NCBI GenBank assembly: GCA_949298795.1
Contig: CASFXV010000002.1
Span: 83,653-147,652 of the forward strand
Direction: 5' to 3'
Source: an uncultured bacterium
GTDB taxonomy: Bacteria > Elusimicrobiota > Elusimicrobia > Elusimicrobiales > Elusimicrobiaceae
DNA: 64,000 bases
Every line of letters begins with the position of its first letter. The stretch's first letter is position 1. The notes under the pieces were generated by a model. It made no database searches. It was not told the DNA's origin and was given only the letters and a program-made list of their open reading frames with translations. Below are positions 16,495-24,859 of the stretch, in pieces. The translations under genes were made by a program, and so were the position numbers.

Positions 16495-17409
16495 ATGAAA
16501 GTGGCAGACACCTTAGCACAATTAATTGGAAATACGCCTTTGGTGCGTATACAAAAGCTAAACCCGGGGCCCGGTGTGGTATATGCCAAGCTGGAAATGT
16601 TCAACCCGTACAGCATTAAAGACCGCGCCGCCCTAAATATGCTGCAACAAGCCGAGCAGTCCGGCCTGCTTAAACCAGGCGGGCATATTGTGGAGCCTAC
16701 CAGCGGAAACATGGGAATCGCCTTGGCTTTTTTAGCCGCCGTAAAAGGATACACCATCACCCTGACTATGCCCGAAAACATGAGCCCGGAACGCGTAAAA
16801 ATGCTTAAAGCGCTGGGGGCCCATATCGTACTTACCCCTGCGCAAAACGGGATGAGCGGCGCCATCAAAAAAGCACAGGAAATTTTGAACCAAACCCCCG
16901 GGGCGTTTATGCCTTCCCAGTTTGAAAACCCCGCCAATGCGCAAGCCCACCGCCAAACCGCTTTGGAAATTTTAAAAGATTTAGACCGCCGCGTAGACAT
17001 ATTGGTTTGCGGGGTGGGAACTGGCGGCACCTTAAGCGGCACCGCGCAAGAGTTAAAAAAACATTGCCCCGGGTTGTATACCGCGGCGGTGGAACCGCAG
17101 GACAGCCCCGTTCTTTCCGGCGGCAAACCGGGCCCGCATAAACTGCAAGGCATTGGGGCGGGGTTTATCCCTAAAATTTTGGATACTAAACTGATAGATG
17201 AAATTATTCCCGTTACGGCGGAAAACGCCGGGCAAACGGCCCGCGCGCTGGCTAAGACGGAAGGCATTTTGGCCGGCATCAGTTCCGGCGCGGCGCTGTG
17301 GGCGGCGCTGCAAATAGCGGCCCGCCCGCAAAACGAAGGGAAAAACATCGTGGTGATTTTTCCGGACAGCGGAGAAAGATACTTAAGCACCTGGGAGTTT
17401 GAAGAGTGA
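16495..17409 (+). CDS. cysK: Cysteine synthase A (O-acetylserine sulfhydrylase)
   Basis: 304 residues of the fold-type II PLP enzymes. Lys42 in NPYSIKDRAA is the PLP lysine. PTSGNMGIALA is the substrate loop, where CysK usually reads TSGNTGIA; GTGGTLSG holds the phosphate, and SSGAA sits near the C-terminus. It makes cysteine from O-acetylserine and sulfide. Homologues are often 310-320 residues, so the C-terminus is a little short. Asn-Met in place of Asn-Thr in the substrate loop leaves open O-phosphoserine or another acceptor. A GGGGG ribosome site lies 5 nt before ATG. The next gene starts inside the stop codon. Confidence 0.88.
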   Translation: MKVADTLAQLIGNTPLVRIQKLNPGPGVVYAKLEMFNPYSIKDRAALNMLQQAEQSGLLKPGGHIVEPTSGNMGIALAFLAAVKGYTITLTMPENMSPERVKMLKALGAHIVLTPAQNGMSGAIKKAQEILNQTPGAFMPSQFENPANAQAHRQTALEILKDLDRRVDILVCGVGTGGTLSGTAQELKKHCPGLYTAAVEPQDSPVLSGGKPGPHKLQGIGAGFIPKILDTKLIDEIIPVTAENAGQTARALAKTEGILAGISSGAALWAALQIAARPQNEGKNIVVIFPDSGERYLSTWEFEE

Positions 17410-18251
17410 AATTAACAACCGTTCTTGTTTGCCTGCTTGTATGGGCGGCCGCACCCGCCGCCTGGGCCCAGCCGCAGGACGTTATTGTAATAGAAATGGA
17501 CGGAAGCGATTTTTCTTCTCCTTTCGCAGAGCCCAGCGTTTCCTTATGGCAAAACTCCACCCGCCAAATTGAAAAAGCATTTAAAAATAAAACTTTATCC
17601 CAAGTGCTTACGGAGGCCACCAGCGTGCCCAGCATACAAGACACAGTAACTTCTTCTTCCGGCAAAAAATACATTCTGCTGCGCTATGGGGACGAGGACT
17701 CTTTCCGCAAATTATTGTTCTCTTCCCAAGAACCCCCAAAATTTTTAGCCGCCGCCTCCAACGTGCCGGAAGTATTGGCCCTGCAGCAAAAATATAAAGT
17801 GGATATGACCGTTACCCGCGCCGCGTTTGAAGCGGCCTACCCGCAAGCCACTTTTTTAAACGTAAGCGATTTGCAAAACAACACCACCCAAGCCGTCTTT
17901 CAATTACAGCAAAACCCTAAAAAACCGCTTTCCACCTATTATGTATTTGAGGATGATAAACTGACCCACACTTTTTTTGACGACGCCTCTTATAACGCCT
18001 ATTTAAAGAAAATGTCAGACGCCAACAAAGCCTACACGCAAGAACAGGAAAAGAAAAAACAAGCCGAAGAAGCCGCCCGCCAAAAAGCCCTTCAAGAACA
18101 GGAAGAACAAAAACGCCGGAAGGCCGCCAAATGGCAGCGCGCGCTGGTGGAAGGCGGCACCACGGAACAATATTTATACGGCCCGCGCCTGATCAAAGGC
18201 CCCGCGTTGGAACGCCGCAAAAAACAAAAGGAAGAGCAAAACAAAAAATAA
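17406..18251 (+). CDS. Secreted protein of unknown function with C-terminal coiled coil
   Basis: 281 residues, not recognised. It starts with GTG that overlaps the cysK stop (GTGA), so it depends on cysK translation. A signal peptide of about 22 residues ends AAWA. The middle (25-200) is a mixed alpha/beta domain without a known motif. Residues about 205-280 are highly charged with many Glu, Lys, Gln and Ala (EQEKKKQAEEAARQKALQEQ), a likely coiled coil rich in basic residues at the end (RRKKQKEEQNKK). A periplasmic scaffold or peptidoglycan-associated role is possible, but nothing proves it. Confidence 0.7.
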   Translation: MKLTTVLVCLLVWAAAPAAWAQPQDVIVIEMDGSDFSSPFAEPSVSLWQNSTRQIEKAFKNKTLSQVLTEATSVPSIQDTVTSSSGKKYILLRYGDEDSFRKLLFSSQEPPKFLAAASNVPEVLALQQKYKVDMTVTRAAFEAAYPQATFLNVSDLQNNTTQAVFQLQQNPKKPLSTYYVFEDDKLTHTFFDDASYNAYLKKMSDANKAYTQEQEKKKQAEEAARQKALQEQEEQKRRKAAKWQRALVEGGTTEQYLYGPRLIKGPALERRKKQKEEQNKK

Positions 18252-18342
18252 AAATACACGAATATTTTTAAACTACGGGCCAAAACGCTTCAAACTTTTC
18301 CGCTAACTAAATTTTTTAACATACTAACCCCGGCGGATTTCC

Positions 18343-18348
18343 TATAAT
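18343..18348 (+). promoter_or_regulatory. -10 box of cls, apparent leaderless start
   Basis: Perfect TATAAT, 7 nt before ATG 18356. It overlaps the upstream in-frame ATG at 18347, so that one cannot be the start if this promoter is used. Confidence 0.55.
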
Positions 18349-18355
18349 GGGTATT

Positions 18356-19795
18356 ATGCATATGGACCCAATAGCCCTGTCTTCTTTTGGTATAGCCGGC
18401 GCGCTGTATGTTGTGTTGCAGCTCAGCGTTACCATACACATTTTGTTACATAAAGACGAAGTCCCCAGCGCCATAGGCTGGATGGGCCTCATTTGGCTTA
18501 CCCCGTTATTGGGTACGGTCATCTATGTATTATTGGGGATAAACCGCATACACCGCAAGGCCCTGTCCCTGCGCAACAGCGGGCCCAATATCATTACACA
18601 TTCTAACCCCAATATAACAGAAGCCCAACGCCACATACCGCCCTCTTTTATACAGTTGCTTCGTTTGGGTTATAAAGTACACCCGCAACATTTTGCCGCC
18701 GGAAACCGTATCACCCCTTATATTAACGGAGACGCCGCCTACCCGGAAATGTGCCGCCTTATATCTTCAGCCAAAAAAGAAGTTTTAATCTCCAGCTATA
18801 TTTTTAATAATGACAAAGCCGGCCAAATGATTTTATCCGCCGCCCAAAACGCCGTAAAAAACGGAGCCAAAGTAAAAATTTTGGTGGACGGAGTGGGGCT
18901 CAATTATTCCAAACCCAATTTAGCGCACGCCGTTAAAAAACACAAGGGGATAGAATTTGGCGTGTTTCTCCCGTCCAAAAGCCCGGTCACGCTGCCGTTC
19001 CTTAATCTGCGCAATCACCGCAAAATGATGATTATAGACGGGAAAGAAGCCTTTTTTGGCGGAATGAATATTGCCGCCGGCAACCTGATAGCCCAACAGC
19101 CTAAAGAACCCATACAAGACGTAACCTTTAAAGTACAAGGCCCCGTAGTACAGCAAATGATACGGGTTTTTGAGGAAGATTGGATTTTTTCCGGGAAAAA
19201 GCATTTTATTCCGTTTTCCGTTTCAGAACAAACACTCCTTCCCGGAGCCACCCCCGCACGCATTATCCCGGACGGGCCGGATAACGATTTTGGGAAAATA
19301 AAAACATTAATCATGGGGGCTTTGGTATGCGCCCAAAAATCCATACACATCGTTACGCCGTATTTCCTGCCGGAAAGGGACGTGCTTAACGCCCTAGCGC
19401 TGGCCAGTATGCGCGGGGTACATGTGGAAATTATCCTTCCTTCCAAAAGCAATATATGGGGGATGGACTGGGCCATGCGGGCCAACTTTCCCCGTTTGCT
19501 CAAAAGAGGCATTAAGATTTACCATACCCCGCCGCCATTTGATCACAGCAAACTTCTTGTGGTGGACGAGGCGTGGACGTTTATCGGATCGGCCAATTGG
19601 GACGTGCGCAGCTTTCGGCTTAATTTTGAGTGCAACCTGGAATGCTTAGGCCCCGGCCCCGCCGCCCAAACGCTTAAAATCATTCACGCCAAAAAACAAA
19701 ACGCCAAGGCCGAAGTGCTTAACCCGCACCAACACCCCCCTATGTGGAAATTAATAAGAAACAACGCGTTTAAATTGTTGACCCCTTATTACTAA
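18356..19795 (+). CDS. cls: Cardiolipin synthase (phospholipase D family)
   Basis: 479 residues from ATG 18356. Two N-terminal membrane segments (about 5-25 and 35-58, the PLDNc domain) anchor it to the inner membrane. Two HKD motifs form the single active site: HRKMMIIDGKEAFFGGMN near residue 220 and HSKLLVVDEAWTFIGSANWD near 400. It condenses two phosphatidylglycerols into cardiolipin and glycerol. TATAAT at 18343-18348 argues against the in-frame ATG at 18347. The next gene begins one base after its stop. Confidence 0.93.
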   Translation: MHMDPIALSSFGIAGALYVVLQLSVTIHILLHKDEVPSAIGWMGLIWLTPLLGTVIYVLLGINRIHRKALSLRNSGPNIITHSNPNITEAQRHIPPSFIQLLRLGYKVHPQHFAAGNRITPYINGDAAYPEMCRLISSAKKEVLISSYIFNNDKAGQMILSAAQNAVKNGAKVKILVDGVGLNYSKPNLAHAVKKHKGIEFGVFLPSKSPVTLPFLNLRNHRKMMIIDGKEAFFGGMNIAAGNLIAQQPKEPIQDVTFKVQGPVVQQMIRVFEEDWIFSGKKHFIPFSVSEQTLLPGATPARIIPDGPDNDFGKIKTLIMGALVCAQKSIHIVTPYFLPERDVLNALALASMRGVHVEIILPSKSNIWGMDWAMRANFPRLLKRGIKIYHTPPPFDHSKLLVVDEAWTFIGSANWDVRSFRLNFECNLECLGPGPAAQTLKIIHAKKQNAKAEVLNPHQHPPMWKLIRNNAFKLLTPYY

Positions 19796-19796
19796 T

Positions 19797-20537
19797 ATGT
19801 TTTATACCAAACCGGGAAAAGACCATATTCTCATTATAAAAGGAAAAGCGGAAAAAACCTGCCTGCCGCGTCAATTTGCTGTATGCGTATGGAATTTGCA
19901 TAAATGCAAAGGCCCCGGCTGGAAAGAAGAATTTGCCCGGCATTGTCAAAAAAGTGATTTGTTCCTTTCGCAAGAAATCATGTTCCGCCCGGAAGAAGAA
20001 AACAGCTTTTGCTCCGCCGGGTTGGAATGGACGTCCGCCGTCAGCTTTTTTTCTTTTCTTCGTAAAGCCCCCATAGGGATAGCCACCGGGTGCCGCGCCC
20101 CAGCGCTGCGGGCCGATTACCGCGCCAATGTGTTTGAACCTTTTGTACAAACCCCCAAAATGACGCTTAGCACCTTATACCCCACCGAACGGGGGCTGCT
20201 GTTGGTGGTTAATTTGCATGCCATCAACTTTAGGGGATTAAAGCCGTTTAACCTGCATATGGCGGCCGCCGCGGAACTTCTGCGCGGGTTTGACGGCCCC
20301 GCTTTGGTGGCGGGTGATTTTAACGTGTGGAGCAAAAAACGTTTAAACGCCATGCGGCAAACGGCCCAGGCACTGCAATTAAACGAAATTTCTTTTGAGC
20401 CGGACAACCGCTCGCGCTTTTTTGGCAAAAAACTGGACTTTATATTTACCCGCGGCTTAAAACTGCTACACGCGGAAGCGTTTCCTTCTTCCGCGTCTGA
20501 CCACAACCCCCTTACCGCCCTGCTGGAAGTGCAATAA
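19797..20537 (+). CDS. YafD-like endonuclease/exonuclease/phosphatase protein
   Basis: 246 residues of the EEP (DNase I/Mg-dependent) superfamily, similar to E. coli YafD throughout. Visible catalytic elements are CVWNLHKC (the Asn strand, around residue 32), SQEI (metal Glu, around 59), NLHAINF (His, around 142), GDFNVWS (Asp/Asn, around 176) and SDHNPL (catalytic Asp-His, near the C-terminus). The substrate is unknown: phosphodiesterase action on nucleic acid or on a phospholipid head group are both open. It starts one base after the cls stop with no spacer, so it is coupled to cardiolipin synthase. No signal peptide is obvious. Confidence 0.8.
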   Translation: MFYTKPGKDHILIIKGKAEKTCLPRQFAVCVWNLHKCKGPGWKEEFARHCQKSDLFLSQEIMFRPEEENSFCSAGLEWTSAVSFFSFLRKAPIGIATGCRAPALRADYRANVFEPFVQTPKMTLSTLYPTERGLLLVVNLHAINFRGLKPFNLHMAAAAELLRGFDGPALVAGDFNVWSKKRLNAMRQTAQALQLNEISFEPDNRSRFFGKKLDFIFTRGLKLLHAEAFPSSASDHNPLTALLEVQ

Positions 20538-20592
20538 CCCCCTTTCCAAATATGCTAAAATATAAAAAATAGCTTATTTTTACGAAACAATT

Positions 20593-22074
20593 ATGAACAC
20601 AACAGACAATAAAGCCGTATTTTTTAAACGCCGGGCCTTACGGGAAGTAATTGAGGCCTTTGACCGGGGCGAACTGGAAACAAACGCTTTTCGCATTCCT
20701 TTTAAAGTAATTCCGCCGGATTCCAAATCCGCCGTGCGCTGCTGCATTTATAAAGAACGGGCCGTTTTCCGCGCACGCACGCTGGCCGCCTTAGGGGGCA
20801 GTGTGGAGCAGGACGACGAAGCCACCTCTTTAAACGAATACGCCAAGCAGGCGCTGCTGCGCAAAGATATTCCGTCCACCCCGCTTACGGTAATGGATAT
20901 TGCCTGCAAAGGCTGCGTGAAAGCGCGCCATATCGTAACGGAAGCCTGCCAAGGCTGTTTAGCCCGCCCGTGCCAACAGGCATGTAAATTTGGGGCCATC
21001 TCTTTTGAAAACGGACGCTCTAAAATTGACCCGGACAAATGCAAAAACTGCGGCCAATGCAAAGAAGCCTGCCCCTACAACGCCATTACCTACGTGCCCG
21101 TTCCGTGCGAACAATCCTGCCCGGTAAACGCCATTCATAAAGGGGAAAACGGATTTGCTGAAATTGATTTTGACAAATGTATTTCCTGCGGGCATTGTAT
21201 GGACGCATGCCCCTTTGGCGCCATTATGGAACGCAGCCAACTAATTGATATATTAAGCACCATGAAAAGCGGCAAGAAAGTATGCGCCATGATTGCCCCT
21301 TCCATCGTGGGTCAGTTTGACTGCACCCTCCCCCAGTTGATGACAGCCATTAAAAAAGCCGGCTTTGCCAAAGTAACCGAAGTAGCCCTGGGCGCGGACG
21401 TAACCACCGCCCACGAAGCGGCAGAACTGGTGGAACGCCTGGAACGCGGGGACAAGTTTATGACCACGTCCTGCTGTTCCGCCTGGATACAGGCCGTTAA
21501 AAAACATTTGCCGGCCTTGAAACCTTTTGTTTCCGACACGCTGACCCCCATGGCTTATACGGCTGAAATTGAAAAGAAAAACGGTTTTACCACCGTATTC
21601 GTGGGACCGTGCGTATCCAAACGCGTAGAAGCGACGGACAACCCCAATATTGATTATGTAATGACGTACGAAGAATTGGGCGCCATGCTGGACGCAAAAG
21701 GCATTAACCCCGCCGAATGTGAAGACACCCCATTAGATCCGTCCATCTCCGGCGAAGGCCGCTATTACGGCGTTACCGGCGGTGTAGCGGAGGCGGTAGA
21801 ACACGCCCTGCCCGGACGGACCATTAAAAAAATGGCTATCAACGGGTTGGATAAAAAAGCCATGCTTATGCTGCAAGCCTACGCTAAAGGAATTGGGGAC
21901 TTTCAGCTTTTAGAAGTAATGAGCTGCAAGGGAGGCTGCATTGGCGGCCCCTGCACCATGAAAAAACAGGCCCAGGTTATCAAGCCCATTAAAGACTTGG
22001 TAGCCCAAAGCCCCAAAGTAAAACCCGCCGTCTTGCACGAGAGCAAAAAAACGGATAAAAAAGAAAGCAAATAA
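20593..22074 (+). CDS. [FeFe]-hydrogenase, monomeric, group B-like
   Basis: 493 residues. An N-terminal domain (1-100) lacks known motifs. Next are ferredoxin-type clusters: CQGCLARPCQQAC, CKNCGQCKEACP, and CISCGHCMDACP, with CEQSCP between. The H-cluster domain follows with L1 TSCCSAW, L2 GPCVSKRVE and L3 MSCKGGCIGGPC, containing the four cysteines that hold the H-cluster. GPC in L2 and GGPC in L3 are typical of group B rather than of group A bioenergetic enzymes (MPC, GGG). It interconverts protons and H2 with ferredoxin and needs HydEFG maturases encoded elsewhere. L1 has Ser where Pro is usual. A terminator follows. TAAAAT lies 31 nt before the ATG, and no ribosome site is evident. Confidence 0.88.
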   Translation: MNTTDNKAVFFKRRALREVIEAFDRGELETNAFRIPFKVIPPDSKSAVRCCIYKERAVFRARTLAALGGSVEQDDEATSLNEYAKQALLRKDIPSTPLTVMDIACKGCVKARHIVTEACQGCLARPCQQACKFGAISFENGRSKIDPDKCKNCGQCKEACPYNAITYVPVPCEQSCPVNAIHKGENGFAEIDFDKCISCGHCMDACPFGAIMERSQLIDILSTMKSGKKVCAMIAPSIVGQFDCTLPQLMTAIKKAGFAKVTEVALGADVTTAHEAAELVERLERGDKFMTTSCCSAWIQAVKKHLPALKPFVSDTLTPMAYTAEIEKKNGFTTVFVGPCVSKRVEATDNPNIDYVMTYEELGAMLDAKGINPAECEDTPLDPSISGEGRYYGVTGGVAEAVEHALPGRTIKKMAINGLDKKAMLMLQAYAKGIGDFQLLEVMSCKGGCIGGPCTMKKQAQVIKPIKDLVAQSPKVKPAVLHESKKTDKKESK

Positions 22075-22094
22075 AAACCTGTCTTATAAAATAC

Positions 22095-22125
22095 AAAACC
22101 CCCGCTTGTTAAAAGCGGGGGTTTT
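22095..22125. terminator. Bidirectional terminator after the hydrogenase
   Basis: AAAACCCCCGCTT / AAGCGGGGGTTTT arms between converging genes. Confidence 0.9.
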
Positions 22126-22146
22126 AAAATACGCAAACTTAAAACA

Positions 22147-22746
22147 TTAATTAAAAGGGTCTTCTTCACACTCGTTTAGGCAAATATCCAATATTTTTTC
22201 TTTTACCTCAAAACCCAAACGGATAATGCGGTCTTCAGTCGTCCAATCCCTAAACCACACAAAAACGGTATTGCCCTTGCGTTCCACTTTATCGGGAAAC
22301 TGGCTTTTGGCATCAAAATCAAACCGCAGCAAGGCACGCAAACGCAGGAATGTATCCTCGCTCATGCTAAACAAATCCATCGGGTTGCCCGCGGCTACGA
22401 CATACGGGGCAAACAGTTTATTGTTGTTGGTTTCCAGCTGCAACCATTCCCGGCGGCCCTTTATCAAGGCGTATATAGAAGTTAATTGGCTTTCCGCTCT
22501 GGCGCCGTATTCTTGTTTTACCAGCTGTACGAATTTACTTTCCGGAGTCATAAAATCCTGATAGCAAAGTTTTATGTATATTTCCTCTTTTTTATGGCGG
22601 GCGTCATACCAGTTGGACAAAAGGCCGGCAGGATAAACTTCCTGTTCCACTTGCCACAAATAATAAACCCATTGCGGATAGGTTTGCGCAAAAGTAGGAA
22701 GAGCAAACGAAAAGACAAACATTACAAGTAAAATGATTTTCTTCAT
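22147..22746 (-). CDS. Secreted protein of unknown function
   Basis: 199 residues from ATG 22746 (MKKIILLVM...); an in-frame ATG four codons upstream is unlikely because TATGCT, a probable -10 box, lies 7 nt before 22746. The signal peptide of about 20 residues ends TFA. The mature part is rich in Trp, Tyr and charged residues (YPQWVYYLWQVEQEVYP; VFVWFRDWTTEDRIIRLGF), ends in an acidic tail with one Cys pair region (CLNECEEDP), and shows no family motif I know. It lies in a lower-GC patch beside a pilin gene. A periplasmic location is likely; the function is unknown. Confidence 0.65.
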   Translation of the reverse strand: MKKIILLVMFVFSFALPTFAQTYPQWVYYLWQVEQEVYPAGLLSNWYDARHKKEEIYIKLCYQDFMTPESKFVQLVKQEYGARAESQLTSIYALIKGRREWLQLETNNNKLFAPYVVAAGNPMDLFSMSEDTFLRLRALLRFDFDAKSQFPDKVERKGNTVFVWFRDWTTEDRIIRLGFEVKEKILDICLNECEEDPFN

Positions 22747-22753
22747 ATTTATT

Positions 22754-22759
22754 AGCATA
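22754..22759 (-). promoter_or_regulatory. -10 box, apparent leaderless start of the 22147-22746 gene
   Basis: TATGCT on the minus strand, 7 nt before ATG 22746. No ribosome site is present. Confidence 0.35.
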
Positions 22760-22920
22760 CAAAACCCCCACAGCGTATACCAGGGTCATTAGACCCAAAC
22801 GTTATATAGGCCCATTTCTTAAAATTTATATCATTTCTCAATTTATGGTATTTAATAATCTCCTAAATGCATGATTGGTTATATTTAAAAATTTCTTTTT
22901 TCAACGAATCTTTTACACAC

Positions 22921-22949
22921 AAAAGCCCCTCTTTCAAAAAGGGGCTTTT
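22921..22949 (-). terminator. Terminator after the pilin gene
   Basis: AAAAGCCCCTCTTT / AAAGAGGGGC-type hairpin (AAAAGCCCC and GGGGCTTTT arms), 43 nt beyond the pilin stop. Confidence 0.8.
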
Positions 22950-22992
22950 GCAATATATCTAATACATTCAACAATGTAATAAGTAACCTTCT

Positions 22993-23487
22993 TTAATCTC
23001 CCACCGGCATATAATACTGGGGAGAACCAGAGGCATTCTTTTTTTCCCACCCTAACGATTTGGCTACCTGCTCGCCAAAATCCGTATATACATAACAGAA
23101 AGGCTTGATATGCATATGAAAAGAAAGATCACACTGCCAGGCCGAGGACAAAGGTAATTTGATATATCTTCGCACATAATCACTCTGCTGAGTCCAACAA
23201 TGAATATGATCTTCCTCGTTTCCAAAACACGCCAACAACTGTCCATTTGTTAAGAAAGATTCTCTCCACCCGCCGGACACATCACTTAAAGAGGAAGGTG
23301 CTTTCCCGTTGGCCATATAATATAAGTTAAATTCCTGGCGCAAGTGACGCGCCTCCGTTAATATATTACTAATACGTCCCTTTGCGACCGCTTTTTGATA
23401 TTGAGGCACAGCCACAGAGGCTAAAATACCAATAATTAACACCACTACTAACAGTTCTATTAGCGTAAATCCGGTTATTTTCCACAT
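22993..23487 (-). CDS. Type IV pilin-like protein (prepilin)
   Basis: 164 residues. A very short leader (MWKITG) is followed by the prepilin cleavage site G/FTLIELLVVV with Glu at +5, and a hydrophobic helix ending ILASVAVPQY. The helix continues as an amphipathic stretch (QKAVAKGRISNILTEARHL), as in major pilins and pseudopilins. The globular part has four cysteines (CFGNE, CWTQ, CDLSF, CYVY) that can form disulfides. It would be processed by PilD, inserted in the inner membrane and assembled into a pilus or type II secretion pseudopilus; no assembly genes are near. A GGGGGG ribosome site lies 8 nt upstream. Confidence 0.92.
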   Translation of the reverse strand: MWKITGFTLIELLVVVLIIGILASVAVPQYQKAVAKGRISNILTEARHLRQEFNLYYMANGKAPSSLSDVSGGWRESFLTNGQLLACFGNEEDHIHCWTQQSDYVRRYIKLPLSSAWQCDLSFHMHIKPFCYVYTDFGEQVAKSLGWEKKNASGSPQYYMPVGD

Positions 23488-23856
23488 AGAATGATCCCCC
23501 CTACAGGCATTGCATAAAAGTCACTATATCAAAAAAAACAAAGCAAGCGCCTTGAAAATAAATCAAAACTCCGCAAAGAGAATCGGATAACTTTTCCAAT
23601 AAACGCATACCATTTTTACCGGTAAATTTTACAATCAAAATATATTTCTTTAGCTTGTATGATATGGAATATTTCATGGTATATTTTTTCTCTATACTTT
23701 TTATCTTTCGTAAATAATTTGTTAAATAACCACACAGCACGGGAAGAAACTCAACCACCTGACACAAAATATACAGTATCCCAAAACGCAACTATTACGA
23801 CAGGCTCATGCAAAAAAACTATATCCATTTTTAAACAAGCGGATTGCTAAATACAA
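23488..23856. other. AT-rich intergenic stretch without a convincing gene
   Basis: About 370 bases clearly lower in GC than the flanks. It should hold the pilin promoter (TATAGT-like boxes near 23525 on the minus strand). A 12-bp palindrome TTTACCGGTAAA lies at 23615-23626. A 96-codon minus-strand frame has only a TTG start, no ribosome site and no known motif. Confidence 0.5.
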
Positions 23857-23884
23857 AAACCCCTCCCAATAACGGGAGGGGTTT
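23857..23884 (-). terminator. Terminator of the rplM-rpsI operon
   Basis: AAACCCCTCCC-AATAAC-GGGAGGGGTTT, 27 nt beyond the rpsI stop. Confidence 0.9.
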
Positions 23885-23911
23885 CTTGCAAAACTTGGTT
23901 CCGCCCAACGA

Positions 23912-24307
23912 TTAACGTTTGGAGAACTGGAAGCGTTTGCGCGCACCCGGCTGGCCCGGTTTTTTGCGTTCCACCATTCTGGGGTCGCGCGTTAAGAAAC
24001 CGGCTTTTTTGACAGCTTTTTTAATATCTTCGCTGATAGTAGCCAAGGAGCGGGCAATAGCGTGGCGCACGGCGCCGGCTTGAGCGGCTACTCCGCCGCC
24101 GTTTACTTTGGCTTTTACATCGTACTCTTTGTCCAAATTGGTCAGCACGAGCGGGGCTTTTACCGCCGCTTTGTAGCGTTCGCAGCCGCCAAAGTAGTCT
24201 TCCAACGTTCTGGCATTGATGGTAATTTCGCCCTTGCCTTTTAAGAGTTCAACCTGGGCGACGGAGGTTTTTCTTCTTCCGGTTTTAAGTTCTTTGGTAT
24301 TGTTCAT
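23912..24307 (-). CDS. rpsI: 30S ribosomal protein S9 (uS9)
   Basis: 131 residues, normal length. It has GRRKTSVAQV at the start, the conserved GGGxxxQAGAxRHAIARSL segment in the middle, and the basic C-terminal tail ending KRFQFSKR that reaches the P-site tRNA. It binds the 3' domain of 16S rRNA in the head of the small subunit. It follows rplM by 14 nt, the near-universal rplM-rpsI pair. Confidence 0.98.
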   Translation of the reverse strand: MNNTKELKTGRRKTSVAQVELLKGKGEITINARTLEDYFGGCERYKAAVKAPLVLTNLDKEYDVKAKVNGGGVAAQAGAVRHAIARSLATISEDIKKAVKKAGFLTRDPRMVERKKPGQPGARKRFQFSKR

Positions 24308-24321
24308 AAATAGTTTCCCTC

Positions 24322-24747
24322 TTATTTGCCAAAACGATGGCCGAAATCATGTTCCTCACCGGCGAACAAGCGCAGGCGTTTCATTCTGGGGGCGCGAAGT
24401 CTGTTCACGTCCAACATTCTTTTTACCGCCAGTTCAATCACGCGGGTAGGATCTTTTTCCATCTGTCTTTTAAGCGGGATTTCTTTACCGCCTTTGGCAT
24501 AACCGGAGTGGGTGAAATAAATTTTTTGTTCCAATTTATTACCGGTAACGGCTATTTTGGCAGCATTGGTGACTACGACAAAGTCTCCGCAGTCCATGCT
24601 GGGGGTGTAAGTTCTTTTGTGTTTGCCCATCAGCAGTACGGCAATTTGGGTAGCCAGTCTGCCTAAGGTCTGTCCGCTGGCGTCAATATGATGCCATTTG
24701 CGGGAGGTTTCAACTTCCTTTACGGAAGGCAAAAAAGTTTTTGTCAT
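24322..24747 (-). CDS. rplM: 50S ribosomal protein L13 (uL13)
   Basis: 141 residues. The family signature is clear: WHHIDASGQTLGRLATQIA, LMGKHKRTYTPSMDCGDFV, VKRMLDVNRLRAPRMKRLR. It is an early-assembly protein of the large subunit. TATAAT at 24829-24824 predicts a leader of about 70 nt; L13 leaders autoregulate in some Firmicutes, but I see no matching fold here. First gene of the rplM-rpsI operon. Confidence 0.98.
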   Translation of the reverse strand: MTKTFLPSVKEVETSRKWHHIDASGQTLGRLATQIAVLLMGKHKRTYTPSMDCGDFVVVTNAAKIAVTGNKLEQKIYFTHSGYAKGGKEIPLKRQMEKDPTRVIELAVKRMLDVNRLRAPRMKRLRLFAGEEHDFGHRFGK

Positions 24748-24823
24748 GTTTTGTTTCTACCTTTTGTAATTAATGCGCAGCGGAGTGGTGGCCGCTGTCT
24801 TAATGACTCGTGGTTTCCTATAT

Positions 24824-24829
24824 ATTATA
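24824..24829 (-). promoter_or_regulatory. -10 box of the rplM-rpsI operon
   Basis: TATAAT on the minus strand about 75 nt before the rplM ATG. No clear -35 is visible. Confidence 0.5.
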
Positions 24830-24859
24830 GCAAAATCGTCCGTGTTTTTTGCAGGTTTT

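Noticed and set aside
16482..17390. 302-codon open frame on the minus strand
   Set aside because: Exact antisense of cysK, whose catalytic motifs are clear.
23501..23791. 96-codon minus-strand frame upstream of the pilin
   Set aside because: TTG start, no ribosome site, no known motif; it overlaps the region that must hold the pilin promoter.
24748..24823. L13 leader regulatory RNA
   Set aside because: The leader is about 70 nt, but I could not fold it into the known L13-leader structure by eye.
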